A program made the position numbers and the translations under genes. Below, one piece after another: positions 41,973-51,064 of a stretch of 64,000 nt of DNA; positions within the stretch are counted from its first letter, which is position 1, and the number at the start of each line of letters is the position of its first letter. This DNA is from Gemmobacter nectariphilus DSM 15620 (lineage in GTDB: Bacteria > Pseudomonadota > Alphaproteobacteria > Rhodobacterales > Rhodobacteraceae). The stretch lies in contig NZ_AUCM01000014.1 of NCBI RefSeq assembly GCF_000429765.1, positions 1 to 64,000 on the forward strand. The letters run 5' to 3'. Below the pieces are notes generated by a model. The model saw only the letters and a list, made by a program, of their open reading frames with translations. It had not been told where the DNA came from and searched no databases.

Positions 41973-43169
41973 ATGGCGCGTGCCTTTCTGATCGTGATGG
42001 ATTCCGTAGGTTGCGGCGGTGCCCCCGATGCCGCCGACTTTGGCGATGCCGGCGCCAATACGCTGGGCCATATCGCCCAGGCCTGCGCCGAAGGGCGGGC
42101 CGATATGGGCCGTAGCGGGCGGCTGCACATGCCGGTGCTGGACGGGCTGGGGCTGGGCGCTGCAATTCGCCTCGCCAGCGGGATGGAGGCGCCGGGTCTG
42201 GGCGCGGTGCCGCAGGGGCGCTGGGGGGCAGCGACCGAGGTCTCGCGCGGCAAGGACACGCCCTCGGGGCATTGGGAACTGGCTGGCGTGCCGGTGCCGT
42301 GGGACTGGACCTATTTTCCCGATACCACCCCGGCCTTTCCGCCCGACCTGGTGGCCAAGGTCTGCGAACTGGCGGGAACCGGGGGGATCCTGGGCAATTG
42401 CCATGCCTCGGGCGTTCCGATCATCGCGGCGCATTGCGAGGAGCACCTGCGGACCGGCTGGCCGATCTGCTATACATCGGCCGACAGCGTGTTCCAGATT
42501 GCCGCCCATGAAGAGGCCTTTGGGCTGGCGCGGCTGCTGAAGCTGTGCGCCGATCTTGCGCCGACCTTGCACGCGATGAAAGTTGGCCGGGTGATCGCGC
42601 GGCCCTTTACCGGCAGCTGCGGCGATTTCCGCCGCACGGCGAACCGGCGTGATTTTGCCATCGCGCCGCCTGCACCGACGCTGCTGGACGTGGTCGCGGG
42701 CGCTGGGCGGGCGACCCATGCGGTGGGAAAGATCGGCGATATCTTTTCCTTGCGCGGCATCGGCAAGCTGCACAAGGGCAAGAGCGATGCCGATCTGATG
42801 CAATCGCTGCAGCGGCTGGCGGATGAGGCCGAGGATGGCGCGCTGACCTTTGCGAATTTCGTCGAATTCGACAGCCTTTATGGCCATCCGCGCGATGTGG
42901 CGGGCTATGCGCGGGCGCTGGAATGGTTCGATGCTGAGGCGGGGGTGTTCCTGTCGCGGTTGCGGCCGGGGGATCTGGCGATCTTCACCGCCGATCATGG
43001 CAATGATCCGACCTGGCGCGGCACAGAACATACCCGCGAGCGGGTGCCGGTGCTGTGTGCCGGGGCAGGGGCAGGCGCGCTGGGCCTGTGCGCGTTCACC
43101 GATGTGGCGGCCACGGTCGCGTCGCATCTGGGGGTTGCGAACCCCGGGCCGGGGCGCGGGCTGATCTGA
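41973..43169 (+). CDS. deoB: Phosphopentomutase
   Basis: 398 residues of the alkaline-phosphatase-like superfamily. It has N-terminal metal site MDSVGCGGAPDAADFGD with GANTLGHIA, catalytic KDTPSGHWELAG and C-terminal metal site FTADHGNDPTWRGTEHTRE. It converts (deoxy)ribose-1-phosphate to the 5-phosphate. Third gene of the salvage run. Confidence 0.95.
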   Translation: MARAFLIVMDSVGCGGAPDAADFGDAGANTLGHIAQACAEGRADMGRSGRLHMPVLDGLGLGAAIRLASGMEAPGLGAVPQGRWGAATEVSRGKDTPSGHWELAGVPVPWDWTYFPDTTPAFPPDLVAKVCELAGTGGILGNCHASGVPIIAAHCEEHLRTGWPICYTSADSVFQIAAHEEAFGLARLLKLCADLAPTLHAMKVGRVIARPFTGSCGDFRRTANRRDFAIAPPAPTLLDVVAGAGRATHAVGKIGDIFSLRGIGKLHKGKSDADLMQSLQRLADEAEDGALTFANFVEFDSLYGHPRDVAGYARALEWFDAEAGVFLSRLRPGDLAIFTADHGNDPTWRGTEHTRERVPVLCAGAGAGALGLCAFTDVAATVASHLGVANPGPGRGLI

Positions 43170-43174
43170 CAAGG

Positions 43175-43224
43175 CCGGGGGGCCAGCCCCCCGGACCCCC
43201 CGGGGTATTTTCAAAAAGGCAAAG
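43175..43224 (+). repeat. Hairpin plus CCCCGGGGTATTTT element, copy 1
   Basis: A GC hairpin (43175-43194; CCGGGGG with CCCCCGG arms) is followed by CCCCCGGGGTATTTTC and AAAAAGGCAAAGG. The tail doubles as the ribosome site of add. It lies in the deoB-add gap. Related copies are at 47373, 53877 and, reversed, 57267. Confidence 0.6.
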
Positions 43225-43232
43225 GAACAGGG

Positions 43233-44207
43233 ATGCTGCCCAAGATCGAACTGCATCTGCATCTGGAAGGGGCGGCGCCGCCGGCCTTTGTGCGCGGGTT
43301 GGCGAAAGAGAAATCCATCGACATCTCGGGGATATTCGATGCGCGGGGCGGCTATGCCTATGCCGATTTCTGGCATTTCCTGAAGGTCTATGAGGCGGCG
43401 ACCAGCGTTCTGCAAAGCCCCGAGGATTATGCGCGGCTGACCCGCGCCGTGCTGGAGGAATGCGCGGCGAGCGGGGTGATCTATGCCGAGACCTTTGTCA
43501 GCCCGGATTTTTGCGGCGGGCGCGATCTGGGGGCCTGGCGCGAATATCTGCATGCGATCCATGAAACGGCGCGGGCTGTGGCGGCGCAGGGCGGGCCAGA
43601 GCTGCGCGGCATTGTCACCTGTATCCGGCATTTCGGGCCCGAGAAGGCGCGGGAAACCGCGATCTGCGCGGCCGAGACGGTAGGCGATTTCATCACCGGC
43701 TTTGGCATTGCCGGGGATGAAAAGGCCGCCCAGCCCAAGGATTTCCGCTGGTCCTTTGACTGTGCGCGCGAGGCGGGCTTGCGGCTGACCGCCCATGCTG
43801 GCGAATGGGGCGGGCCGCAAAGCATTCGCGATGCGCTGGCCGATCTGGGGGTGGAACGCATTGGCCATGGGGTGCGCGCCATCGAGGATCTGGCGCTGGT
43901 GGACGAGCTGGCCGAGCGCGGCGTGGTGCTGGAGGTTTGCCCGGGGTCGAACATCGCGCTGGGGGTCTTTGCCGACTGGCGCAAGCATCCGATCAACGAG
44001 CTGGACCGGCGGGGCGTCAAGGTGACGGTCTCGACCGACGATCCGCCGTTTTTCCACACCACGATGGAACGCGAATTCCAGATGCTGAACCGTGCCTTCG
44101 ACTGGGACGAGGGCCAGTTCGCGCGGATCAACCGCACCGCGCTTGACGCGGCCTTCTGTGACGCCGATACCAGAGGCCGTATCGCGAAGAAGCTGGAGGC
44201 CGTCTGA
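43233..44207 (+). CDS. add: Adenosine deaminase
   Basis: 324 residues. The first metal site is ELHLHLEGA, the catalytic segment is [13 protein letters not shown], and [12 protein letters not shown] and [13 protein letters not shown] hold the remaining zinc and catalytic residues. It deaminates (deoxy)adenosine to (deoxy)inosine. Length is normal for the bacterial class. The stop overlaps the upp start by one base (TGATG). Confidence 0.93.
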   Translation: MLPKIELHLHLEGAAPPAFVRGLAKEKSIDISGIFDARGGYAYADFWHFLKVYEAATSVLQSPEDYARLTRAVLEECAASGVIYAETFVSPDFCGGRDLGAWREYLHAIHETARAVAAQGGPELRGIVTCIRHFGPEKARETAICAAETVGDFITGFGIAGDEKAAQPKDFRWSFDCAREAGLRLTAHAGEWGGPQSIRDALADLGVERIGHGVRAIEDLALVDELAERGVVLEVCPGSNIALGVFADWRKHPINELDRRGVKVTVSTDDPPFFHTTMEREFQMLNRAFDWDEGQFARINRTALDAAFCDADTRGRIAKKLEAV

Positions 44208-44839
44208 TGCTGGATCACCTGACCGTCGTGTCGCACCCGCTGGTGCTGCACAAGCTGACGATCATGCGGGACAAGGGCACGTCCACGGCCTCGTTCCGCC
44301 AGCTCTTGCGCGAGATCAGCCTGCTGCTGGCCTATGAGGTCACGCGCGAATTGCCGATGACCACCCGGCGGATCGAGACCCCGATGTGCGAGATGGATGC
44401 CCCGGCGATCGAGGGCAAGAAGCTGGCGCTGATTTCCATCCTGCGGGCGGGGAACGGGCTGCTGGACGGGATCCTCGAACTGATCCCGGCGGCGCGGGTC
44501 GGGTTTGTCGGGCTCTATCGCGATCCCGAGACGCTCAAGCCGGTGCAATATTACTGCAAGGTGCCCGATCAGCTGGAGGACCGCATCACCATCGTGGTCG
44601 ATCCGATGCTGGCGACGGGCAATTCCTCGGTGGCCGCGATCGACCTGCTGAAGGCCAAGGGGGCCAAGGAGATCCGTTTCCTGTGCCTGCTGGCTGCGCC
44701 CGAAGGGATCGCCCGGATGCGCGAGGCGCATCCCGATGTGCCGATCGTGACGGCGGCGGTGGATGACCACCTGAACGATCATGGCTACATCGTGCCCGGC
44801 CTTGGCGATGCGGGCGACCGCCTGTATGGCACGAAGTAA
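44207..44839 (+). CDS. upp: Uracil phosphoribosyltransferase
   Basis: 210 residues with the UPRT pattern [26 protein letters not shown]-type segment [13 protein letters not shown] and the PRPP loop [15 protein letters not shown]. The C-terminal uracil site is [18 protein letters not shown]. It makes UMP from uracil released by the pathway above it and ends the salvage operon. Confidence 0.96.
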   Translation: MLDHLTVVSHPLVLHKLTIMRDKGTSTASFRQLLREISLLLAYEVTRELPMTTRRIETPMCEMDAPAIEGKKLALISILRAGNGLLDGILELIPAARVGFVGLYRDPETLKPVQYYCKVPDQLEDRITIVVDPMLATGNSSVAAIDLLKAKGAKEIRFLCLLAAPEGIARMREAHPDVPIVTAAVDDHLNDHGYIVPGLGDAGDRLYGTK

Positions 44840-44917
44840 CACCGCATCAAGGGTTTGCGGGGGGTTTACTCGCAAGATGAAGGCCTGCATGATGATCCCA
44901 GCTACTAGGGGGTAGTC

Positions 44918-46102
44918 ATGCTGCTTAAATTTCTGCCGGTCGCGCTGGTCGCGGCCGCTGCAACTGCAAATATTGCCCATGCACAGGGCCGCCCGCCAGC
45001 CGAACTTCCGCCGGCAGGGTTTTCCGGCCAGCAATATGTCGATAGCCGCGGGTGTCTTTACGTCCGCGCCGGATATGGCGGACAGACCAACTGGGTTGCG
45101 CGGATCGACCGTGCGCGCAACCCGATCTGCGGGCAGACACCGTCGGTGACCGCCATGGCCCAGGCGCAGCGCCAGCTTGCCACGCCAGAGCCGGTGCCCG
45201 CGGCGCCTGCGCCGGTCGCCATGGCGGCTGCGCCGGTTCCTGTGGCGGCTGCGCCGAGGGCCGTGCGGGGGGCGGCTGTCGCGCCGTCGCAATATGTGCC
45301 GCCGCCGGTGACCTATGGCAAGCCGACGCCGCTGCGTGCGGCGGCGCCTGTGGTGGCTGCTGCGCCGCCCGCCGTGGCTGCGCCGCGGGCTGTGGTGGCA
45401 GCCCCGGCCCCGGTGCCGGTTGCGCCGCGGGGCCCGGTTCTGGCAGGCGATGCCCCGCCGTTCTCGCTTGGCGGGCATCCGCCGCTGGTCGATCGCAGCC
45501 GGGGCTGCCCGGAGCGCACGCCTTATGGCCATTTCTATCGGTTGCGCGATGGTCGCACGCTGCTGCTGTGTTCCAACAGCCCGCGTCCGGTGCCGAATGT
45601 CGAACTGGCCGGTGTGCCGGGGCATCCGGTGGCGGCCGGCCCGGTCGTGCGTGTCGCGACATCGGATCTGATGACGCCGCCTGCGGGCTACAAGGCGGCC
45701 TGGACCGATGACCGGCTGAACCCGAACCGTGCCCTTGGCACGGCCGAGGGCGATCAGCGGATGCGCCAGGTCTGGACGGACCGTGTGCCGCAGAAACTGC
45801 GCGATCCGGCCTATGCCCGGCCGCAACATGCCGCGGCCAGCAGCAAGACGGATGCCGCGCCCGCTGCTGCGGGCGGGGCGCGCTTTGTTCAGGTCGGCAG
45901 CTTTGGCGTGCCGCAGAACGCCTCGCGCGCGGCGGCGCAGTTGCAGGCGCTGGGGATGCCGGTGCAGGTCAGCCGTGGCGCGATCAAGGGCAAGCCGGTG
46001 CAGATCGTGCGCGCTGGTCCCTTTGCCTCTGACGGGCAGGCGGTTGCGGCCCTGCAGGCTGCCCGGGGGGCGGGCTTTGGCGATGCGATCTTGCGGCGCT
46101 AG
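44918..46102 (+). CDS. SPOR-domain periplasmic protein
   Basis: 394 residues. A signal peptide (MLLKFLPVALVAAAATANIAHA) is followed by a Cys-containing N-terminal region (SGQQYVDSRGCLYVRAGYGG). An Ala/Pro/Val-rich linker spans about 90-180, a conserved middle segment is SRGCPERTPYGHFYRLRDGR, and the C-terminal SPOR domain (about 320-394) opens RFVQVGSFGVPQNASRAAAQ. SPOR domains bind denuded glycan strands at the septum, so a cell-division or envelope role is likely. A terminator follows. Confidence 0.87.
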   Translation: MLLKFLPVALVAAAATANIAHAQGRPPAELPPAGFSGQQYVDSRGCLYVRAGYGGQTNWVARIDRARNPICGQTPSVTAMAQAQRQLATPEPVPAAPAPVAMAAAPVPVAAAPRAVRGAAVAPSQYVPPPVTYGKPTPLRAAAPVVAAAPPAVAAPRAVVAAPAPVPVAPRGPVLAGDAPPFSLGGHPPLVDRSRGCPERTPYGHFYRLRDGRTLLLCSNSPRPVPNVELAGVPGHPVAAGPVVRVATSDLMTPPAGYKAAWTDDRLNPNRALGTAEGDQRMRQVWTDRVPQKLRDPAYARPQHAAASSKTDAAPAAAGGARFVQVGSFGVPQNASRAAAQLQALGMPVQVSRGAIKGKPVQIVRAGPFASDGQAVAALQAARGAGFGDAILRR

Positions 46103-46127
46103 GGACAGGCATTGACGATGACAAGAC

Positions 46128-46157
46128 ACGCCGCCCTGTGACCGGGGCGGCGTTTTC
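46128..46157 (+). terminator. Rho-independent terminator after the SPOR gene
   Basis: ACGCCGCCC (46128-46136) pairs with GGGCGGCGT (46145-46153) and a short T-run TTTT follows. It lies 25 bp past the SPOR stop. Confidence 0.75.
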
Positions 46158-46217
46158 CGTTTCGATCGCGGCTTTCGCTGTCCGATCGGCGGCTGGCGCG
46201 GCCATGGCCGGGTCGTT

Positions 46218-47246
46218 TCAGCGGGTGCAGACCGATTGCAGTGCCAGCCAGTCGGCATCGGGCATCAGCTGGCGGGCGGTGCCGGGGGCAAGCTGATCGC
46301 CCTCGATCAGGGCGCGGGTCGCCGTGCCCTGTGGATCGAGCGACAGCGCATAGGGCTGCGCCGGTAGCCCGACCGAGGCGAAGCGGCGCAGCAGCAGATC
46401 GCCTGGCACCTCGGCGGGCGGGGTTTGCAGACGCTCTTGCGCCTGACCTTCCAGCGCGCCCGCGGGCAGGGTGCCGGTGGCCAGCAGCGTGAAGGTGGCG
46501 CGCAACCCTGCGGCGTGCAGCACCTCGGCCAGCGGGTCGGATTGTTCGGTGCGCAGCTTTTCCGCGATCAGATGACCGGCCAGAACCTCGGGCCCGTCGA
46601 ACTGTTCGACAAGGCGGCGGTCCACCATCAGGATACGGCCCGGCACATGGGCGGTGCCGCCTGGCGCCAGCCCTTCGCGCAGCACGACGACCTGGGCGCC
46701 ATCACGCCCGAACAGGCGGGCGGACAGCCGCCCCAGCGCGGCCAGGCCCTGCGGATCGGCGCAGGGCGCGCCAGTATAGCGCGCCATCGACAACAGAAGA
46801 TCATGGCCGATCTGTTCGCGTTTCACGAAGGGCACGATCCGGGTGGTGTGGCCCACGACGGCGCCGGGCAGCCAGAACACGGCCAGCGCAAGGATCGCGG
46901 CGGCGGTAAGACCCATGGCCAGCAGCCGCCCGCGTCCGCGCCGGGGCCGGCGGCGGGCCAGCGCGCCGCGCACTGTCTCGATCGCCTCGATCATGCCGGT
47001 ATCGTCGATCTCGATGGTTTCGGCCTGCGCATCCGACGCCGGGGCGTAGATCGCGGGCATCTCGCCAGGATTGCGGCGCTGGACGGCCGGAAGCGACCAG
47101 TGGCTGAGCGGCATCTGGGTGCGTCCGTCGCTGAGCACCAGTGACGCGTCACCGAACGATACCACGACCTCGCGCCGCTGGGCATCGGGCACGGGCCGCC
47201 ACAGGCCCGTGGTTTCCAGTCTGGCGTATTTGCGAAGCGCGGTCAT
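46218..47246 (-). CDS. Membrane protein with degenerate M48-peptidase-like domain
   Basis: 342 residues. A cytoplasmic N-terminal part (about 1-100) contains EVVVSFGDASLVLSDGRTQM. A single TM helix (about 106-128, LLAMGLTAAAILALAVFWLP) is followed by an extracytoplasmic domain that follows the M48 Zn-protease order: VVVLREGLAPGGTAHVPGRI, LMVDRRLVEQFDGPEVLAGH and LIAEKLR. Where M48 enzymes have HEXXH, this protein has HLIAEK, so it probably lacks zinc and activity. It seems to be a conserved non-catalytic relative; role unknown. Convergent with the SPOR gene. Confidence 0.6.
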   Translation of the reverse strand: MTALRKYARLETTGLWRPVPDAQRREVVVSFGDASLVLSDGRTQMPLSHWSLPAVQRRNPGEMPAIYAPASDAQAETIEIDDTGMIEAIETVRGALARRRPRRGRGRLLAMGLTAAAILALAVFWLPGAVVGHTTRIVPFVKREQIGHDLLLSMARYTGAPCADPQGLAALGRLSARLFGRDGAQVVVLREGLAPGGTAHVPGRILMVDRRLVEQFDGPEVLAGHLIAEKLRTEQSDPLAEVLHAAGLRATFTLLATGTLPAGALEGQAQERLQTPPAEVPGDLLLRRFASVGLPAQPYALSLDPQGTATRALIEGDQLAPGTARQLMPDADWLALQSVCTR

Positions 47247-47372
47247 CCTGCCCCGGCCATGGACCAAAGCCCTGCCTTGTTGTTGAGCAGACCTTAGACG
47301 ATGCGTGGGCGCTTCACAACGTGCCTGGGGCGGCTCGCCATGCGGATGGATCGGCGCCTGTGGCTGGCCGCT

Positions 47373-47429
47373 GGAGGGGTTTCACACCCCTCCAGACCTC
47401 CCCGTGGGGTATTTTCGGCAAGGTGAAAC
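47373..47429 (+). repeat. Hairpin plus CCCCGTGGGGTATTTT element, copy 2
   Basis: GGAGGGGT (47373-47380) pairs with ACCCCTCC (47386-47393). After a short spacer follow CCCCGTGGGGTATTTTC and GGCAAGGTGAAAC. It lies between phoB and the M48-like gene, oriented opposite to both. Confidence 0.55.
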
Positions 47430-47485
47430 GGAAAGATCGTCTTTTGCAGATATCTGTCGGCAGGGTGCCGGAGTGTCGATCCGAC

Positions 47486-48178
47486 CTAGCCCAGCGAATA
47501 GCCGGCGCCGCGCACGGTGCGGATGGGATCGGTGCCGCCATGCTTCATCAGCGCCTTGCGGAGCCGGCCGACATGCACATCCACCGTCCGGGTATCGACA
47601 TAGATGTCGCGACCCCAGACCCGGTCCAGCAGCTGTTCGCGCGACAGCACACGGCCCGGCTTTTCCATGAAGGTGGTCAGCAGGCGAAAATCCGTCGGGC
47701 CCAGATTGATCGGCTGGCTGTCGCGCCAGACGCGGTGTTCGGCCGCATCGAGCAAGATATCCTGCCAGACCAGCCGCTCGCCTGCTGCGGCCGGCCGCAC
47801 GCGGCGCAGCTGGGTGCGCAGGCGCGCCATCAGCTCGGCCACCGAATAGGGTTTGACGACATAATCGTCGGCCCCGGTTTCGAGGCCCCGCACGCGGTCG
47901 AGTTCCTCGGAGCGGGCCGAGAGCATGATCACCGGAATGCCGCGGGTTTCGGGACGGGCCTTGATCTGGCGGCAAACCTCGATGCCCGAGACATTGGGCA
48001 GCATCCAGTCCAGCAGGACCAGATCGGGGGCTTCTTCCTGCACCATCAGCAGCGCCTCGTCGCCATTGACGGCGGTGACGACGGCAAAGCCTTCGGCTTC
48101 GAGGTTGTAGCTGAGAACTTCGCGCTGCGCGCTTTCATCCTCGACCAGCAGGACCACGGGTTGTCGCTGTGCAAGCAT
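47486..48178 (-). CDS. phoB: Phosphate-regulon response regulator PhoB
   Basis: 230 residues. The receiver has acidic residues VEDE near 12-15, phospho-acceptor D57 (LVLLDWMLPN) and K in VVKPYS. The OmpR-type winged helix reads LGPTDFRLLTTFMEKPGRVL then SREQLLDRVWG. It activates genes with PHO boxes under phosphate limitation. It is the last gene of the pst operon, 10 bp after phoU. The cognate kinase gene phoR is not in the window. Confidence 0.94.
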   Translation of the reverse strand: MLAQRQPVVLLVEDESAQREVLSYNLEAEGFAVVTAVNGDEALLMVQEEAPDLVLLDWMLPNVSGIEVCRQIKARPETRGIPVIMLSARSEELDRVRGLETGADDYVVKPYSVAELMARLRTQLRRVRPAAAGERLVWQDILLDAAEHRVWRDSQPINLGPTDFRLLTTFMEKPGRVLSREQLLDRVWGRDIYVDTRTVDVHVGRLRKALMKHGGTDPIRTVRGAGYSLG

Positions 48179-48188
48179 GGTCTTTCTC

Positions 48189-48905
48189 TCAGTCGTTGGC
48201 CGAGGTCACATAGGCGGTGCTGTCGCCCTTGGGCCGCGTGTCGTCCGGCAATTCGCCGGTGACCAGATAGATCACCTGTTCCGCGATGCTGGTGGAATGG
48301 TCGCCCATCCGTTCCAGGTTCTTGGCGATGAAATGCAGGTGCATGGAATTGGTGATCGCCCGCGGGTCTTCCAGCATATGGGTCAGCAGCACGCGGAACA
48401 GGGTGTTGTAGACCTGATCGACATCCTTGTCGCGCTGGCGCACATCGGCGGCCAGGGCCACATCGCGGCGGATATAGGCATCGAGCGAGTCCTTGAGCAT
48501 CTGCTCGACCAGTTTCGCCATGCGCCGCGCGGTGCCGGCCGTGCCGCCGATGGGGGCCGCCTGTGACAGCACGGTCGAGCGTTTGGCGATGTTCTTGGCA
48601 TAATCGCCCATCCGCTCCAGCGATCCGGCGATCTTCATCACCGTCAGCGCCGTGCGCAGATCGCCTGCCGCCGGGGCGCGCAGGGCGATCAGGCGGGCGG
48701 TTTCGTCGTGAACCTGATTTTCCAGCGCGTCGATGGCCTTGTCGCCGGCAACGACCTGGCGGGCCAGTTCATCATCGCGGGTTTCCAGCGCGCGGGCGCT
48801 GTCGAGGATTGCCGCCTCGACCAGGCCGCCCATCTTCATGATCAGCGCCTGCACCGCTTCGAGGTCGCGGTCAAAGGCCGAGGCGATATGTTGTTGATTG
48901 CTCAT
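48189..48905 (-). CDS. phoU: Phosphate signalling protein PhoU
   Basis: 238 residues with two PhoU repeats of three helices. The metal-binding-type motifs are ERMGDYAKNIAKR and LERMGDHSTSIAEQV. PhoU transmits Pst transporter status to PhoR and restrains phosphate uptake. It starts 14 bp after pstB. Confidence 0.95.
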   Translation of the reverse strand: MSNQQHIASAFDRDLEAVQALIMKMGGLVEAAILDSARALETRDDELARQVVAGDKAIDALENQVHDETARLIALRAPAAGDLRTALTVMKIAGSLERMGDYAKNIAKRSTVLSQAAPIGGTAGTARRMAKLVEQMLKDSLDAYIRRDVALAADVRQRDKDVDQVYNTLFRVLLTHMLEDPRAITNSMHLHFIAKNLERMGDHSTSIAEQVIYLVTGELPDDTRPKGDSTAYVTSAND

Positions 48906-48919
48906 GTCGGAACCTCGGA

Positions 48920-49717
48920 TCAGCCGATACGGCCGGTGATGTAGGATTCGGTGCGCGGATCCTTGGGGTTGGTGAAGATCTGGCCGGTCTCGCCATATTC
49001 GACCAGGTTGCCCAGGTGGAAGAACGCGGTGCGCTGGCTGACGCGGGCGGCCTGCTGCATCGAATGGGTGACGATCACCACGGAAAACTGGCTGCGCAGC
49101 TCGTCGATCAGCTCCTCGACCTGTGCCGTGGCGATGGGATCAAGGGCCGAGCAGGGTTCATCCATCAGCAGCACTTCGGGGCTGGTGGCGATGGCGCGGG
49201 CAATGCACAGGCGCTGTTGCTGGCCGCCCGACAGGCCGGTGCCGGGGGCGGCCAGGCGGTCCTTGACCTCGTTCCAGATGGCGGCCTTGCGCAGGCTGGT
49301 TTCCACGATCTGGTCCAGTTCCGCCTTGGTGCGGGCCAGGCCATGGATGCGCGGGCCATAGGCCACGTTGTCATAGATCGACTTGGGGAAGGGGTTCGGC
49401 TTTTGGAACACCATGCCGACGCGGGCGCGCAACTGGACCGGATCGACGCGCTTGTCATAGATGTCTTCGCCGTCCAGCCGGATTTCCCCCGTCACGCGGG
49501 CGATGGCCACGGTATCGTTCATCCGGTTCAGGCAGCGCAGGAACGTCGATTTGCCGCAGCCCGAGGGGCCGATGAAGGCGGTGACGGTGTTGTCCAGAAT
49601 GTCGACGCTGACATCCTTGAGCGCATGGGTGGCGCCATAGTAAACCTGCACGCCACGGGCGGTCATCTTGGCCTTGTTCGCGTCCACGGTTCTCTCCACG
49701 ATTCGCATGTCGTTCAT
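48920..49717 (-). CDS. pstB: Phosphate ABC transporter ATPase PstB
   Basis: 265 residues with Walker [20 protein letters not shown], the PstB-typical [20 protein letters not shown], signature [15 protein letters not shown], Walker [14 protein letters not shown] and switch His VTHSM. It powers high-affinity phosphate import. Starts 15 bp after pstA. Confidence 0.97.
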   Translation of the reverse strand: MNDMRIVERTVDANKAKMTARGVQVYYGATHALKDVSVDILDNTVTAFIGPSGCGKSTFLRCLNRMNDTVAIARVTGEIRLDGEDIYDKRVDPVQLRARVGMVFQKPNPFPKSIYDNVAYGPRIHGLARTKAELDQIVETSLRKAAIWNEVKDRLAAPGTGLSGGQQQRLCIARAIATSPEVLLMDEPCSALDPIATAQVEELIDELRSQFSVVIVTHSMQQAARVSQRTAFFHLGNLVEYGETGQIFTNPKDPRTESYITGRIG

Positions 49718-49732
49718 TCGTCCTGCCCCTCC

Positions 49733-51064
49733 TTACCAGCGGCGTTCAAAGCGGCGGCGCAGGACGATGGCGACCGCGTTCATGGCGACAAGGAAGACCA
49801 GCAGCACGATGATGGCACCAGAGGCGCGTTCCATGAAGGCCGGATCGGCGCGGGTCGTCCAGTTGTAGACCTGCACGGGCAGGGCGGATGCGGGGTCAAA
49901 GAACCCTTCGGGCGGCGCGGCGGGGAAGTCGCGCACAAAGGCCACCATGCCGATCAGCAGAAGCGGCGCGGTTTCGCCAAGCGCCTGCGCAAGGCCGATG
50001 ATGGTGCCGGTCAGGATGCCGGGCATGGCCAGCGGCAGGACATGGTGAAAGATCGCCTGCATCTTGGATGCCCCCACCCCCAACGCCGCATCGCGGATCG
50101 AGGGCGGCACCGCCTTGAGCGCGGCGCGGGTCGAGATGATGATGGTCGGCAGCGTCATCAGCGTCAGCACCAGCCCGCCCACGATGGGCGCCGATTGCGG
50201 CAGCCCGGCAAAGTTGATGAAGATCGCCAGACCCAGGATGCCGAACACGATGGACGGCACGGCCGCGAGGTTCGAGATGTTCACCTCGATCAGGTCGGTC
50301 AGCTTGTTCTTGGGCGCGAATTCCTCAAGGTAGATCGAGGCCGCAACGCCCAGCGGCAGCGCCAGCACCAGCACGATCATCATCATGTAGGCCGACCCCA
50401 GGATCGCGACGCCAAGGCCCGCGACCTCGGGGCGCAGCTCTGATGCGTCGGGCGCGGTCAGGAAGCCGGGGTTGAAGGCCAGACGCAGCAGGCCCGCATC
50501 GCGCATCCGTTCGGCCAGAAGCAGCTGGGCGGGGCTGACATTGCTGTCCAGCGCGGCGCTTTCCATCGTGACGCGGCCCTTGAAATAGCCGTCGATCCGG
50601 CCGTTGGCAAAGGCGTCGAAGGTGATGGTCTGCCCGATCAGCGAAGGATCGGCCAGCACCATGCGGCGCAGATCGGCAGCGGCTTCCTTGGACAGCATCG
50701 CGCTGATGTCCTTGGCGGACATGCCGGCGGTGTCGATGCCCTTGGCGGTCAGCTCGGCAATCACTTCCTGATCCAGCAGGCGGCCGTAGCCGATGGTCGT
50801 CACCTTGGCAAGCGCCTCGGGGTCGGTGCCCTTGGGGGCGACGATGGCGGGGTCCAGCGTGATCTCCAGCCGGATCACCGACTGGCGGAACGCGCCGGTG
50901 CCATTGCCCAGCACCGAGCTCAGCAGAAAGACCAGCGCCAGCACCGAGAGGATGACGGCGCCCAGCCCATAGGCGCGGAACCGGGTTTCGGCAGCGCGGC
51001 GGCGGCGGGTGCGCGCATCGGCCTGAAACAGCGATCCGTGGACAGAAGCGGTCGCGTCGGTCAT
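49733..51064 (-). CDS. pstA: Phosphate ABC transporter permease PstA
   Basis: 443 residues, about 150 longer than E. coli PstA. The extra part is an N-terminal domain after the first TM helix (LGAVILSVLALVFLLSSVLG), corresponding to the DUF3333-type region of alphaproteobacterial PstA. The permease core follows from about 200 with MMIVLVLALPLGVAASIYLE and the EAA-type loop DAALGVGASKMQAIFHHVLP. ATG overlaps the pstC stop by 4 bp. Confidence 0.94.
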   Translation of the reverse strand: MTDATASVHGSLFQADARTRRRRAAETRFRAYGLGAVILSVLALVFLLSSVLGNGTGAFRQSVIRLEITLDPAIVAPKGTDPEALAKVTTIGYGRLLDQEVIAELTAKGIDTAGMSAKDISAMLSKEAAADLRRMVLADPSLIGQTITFDAFANGRIDGYFKGRVTMESAALDSNVSPAQLLLAERMRDAGLLRLAFNPGFLTAPDASELRPEVAGLGVAILGSAYMMMIVLVLALPLGVAASIYLEEFAPKNKLTDLIEVNISNLAAVPSIVFGILGLAIFINFAGLPQSAPIVGGLVLTLMTLPTIIISTRAALKAVPPSIRDAALGVGASKMQAIFHHVLPLAMPGILTGTIIGLAQALGETAPLLLIGMVAFVRDFPAAPPEGFFDPASALPVQVYNWTTRADPAFMERASGAIIVLLVFLVAMNAVAIVLRRRFERRW

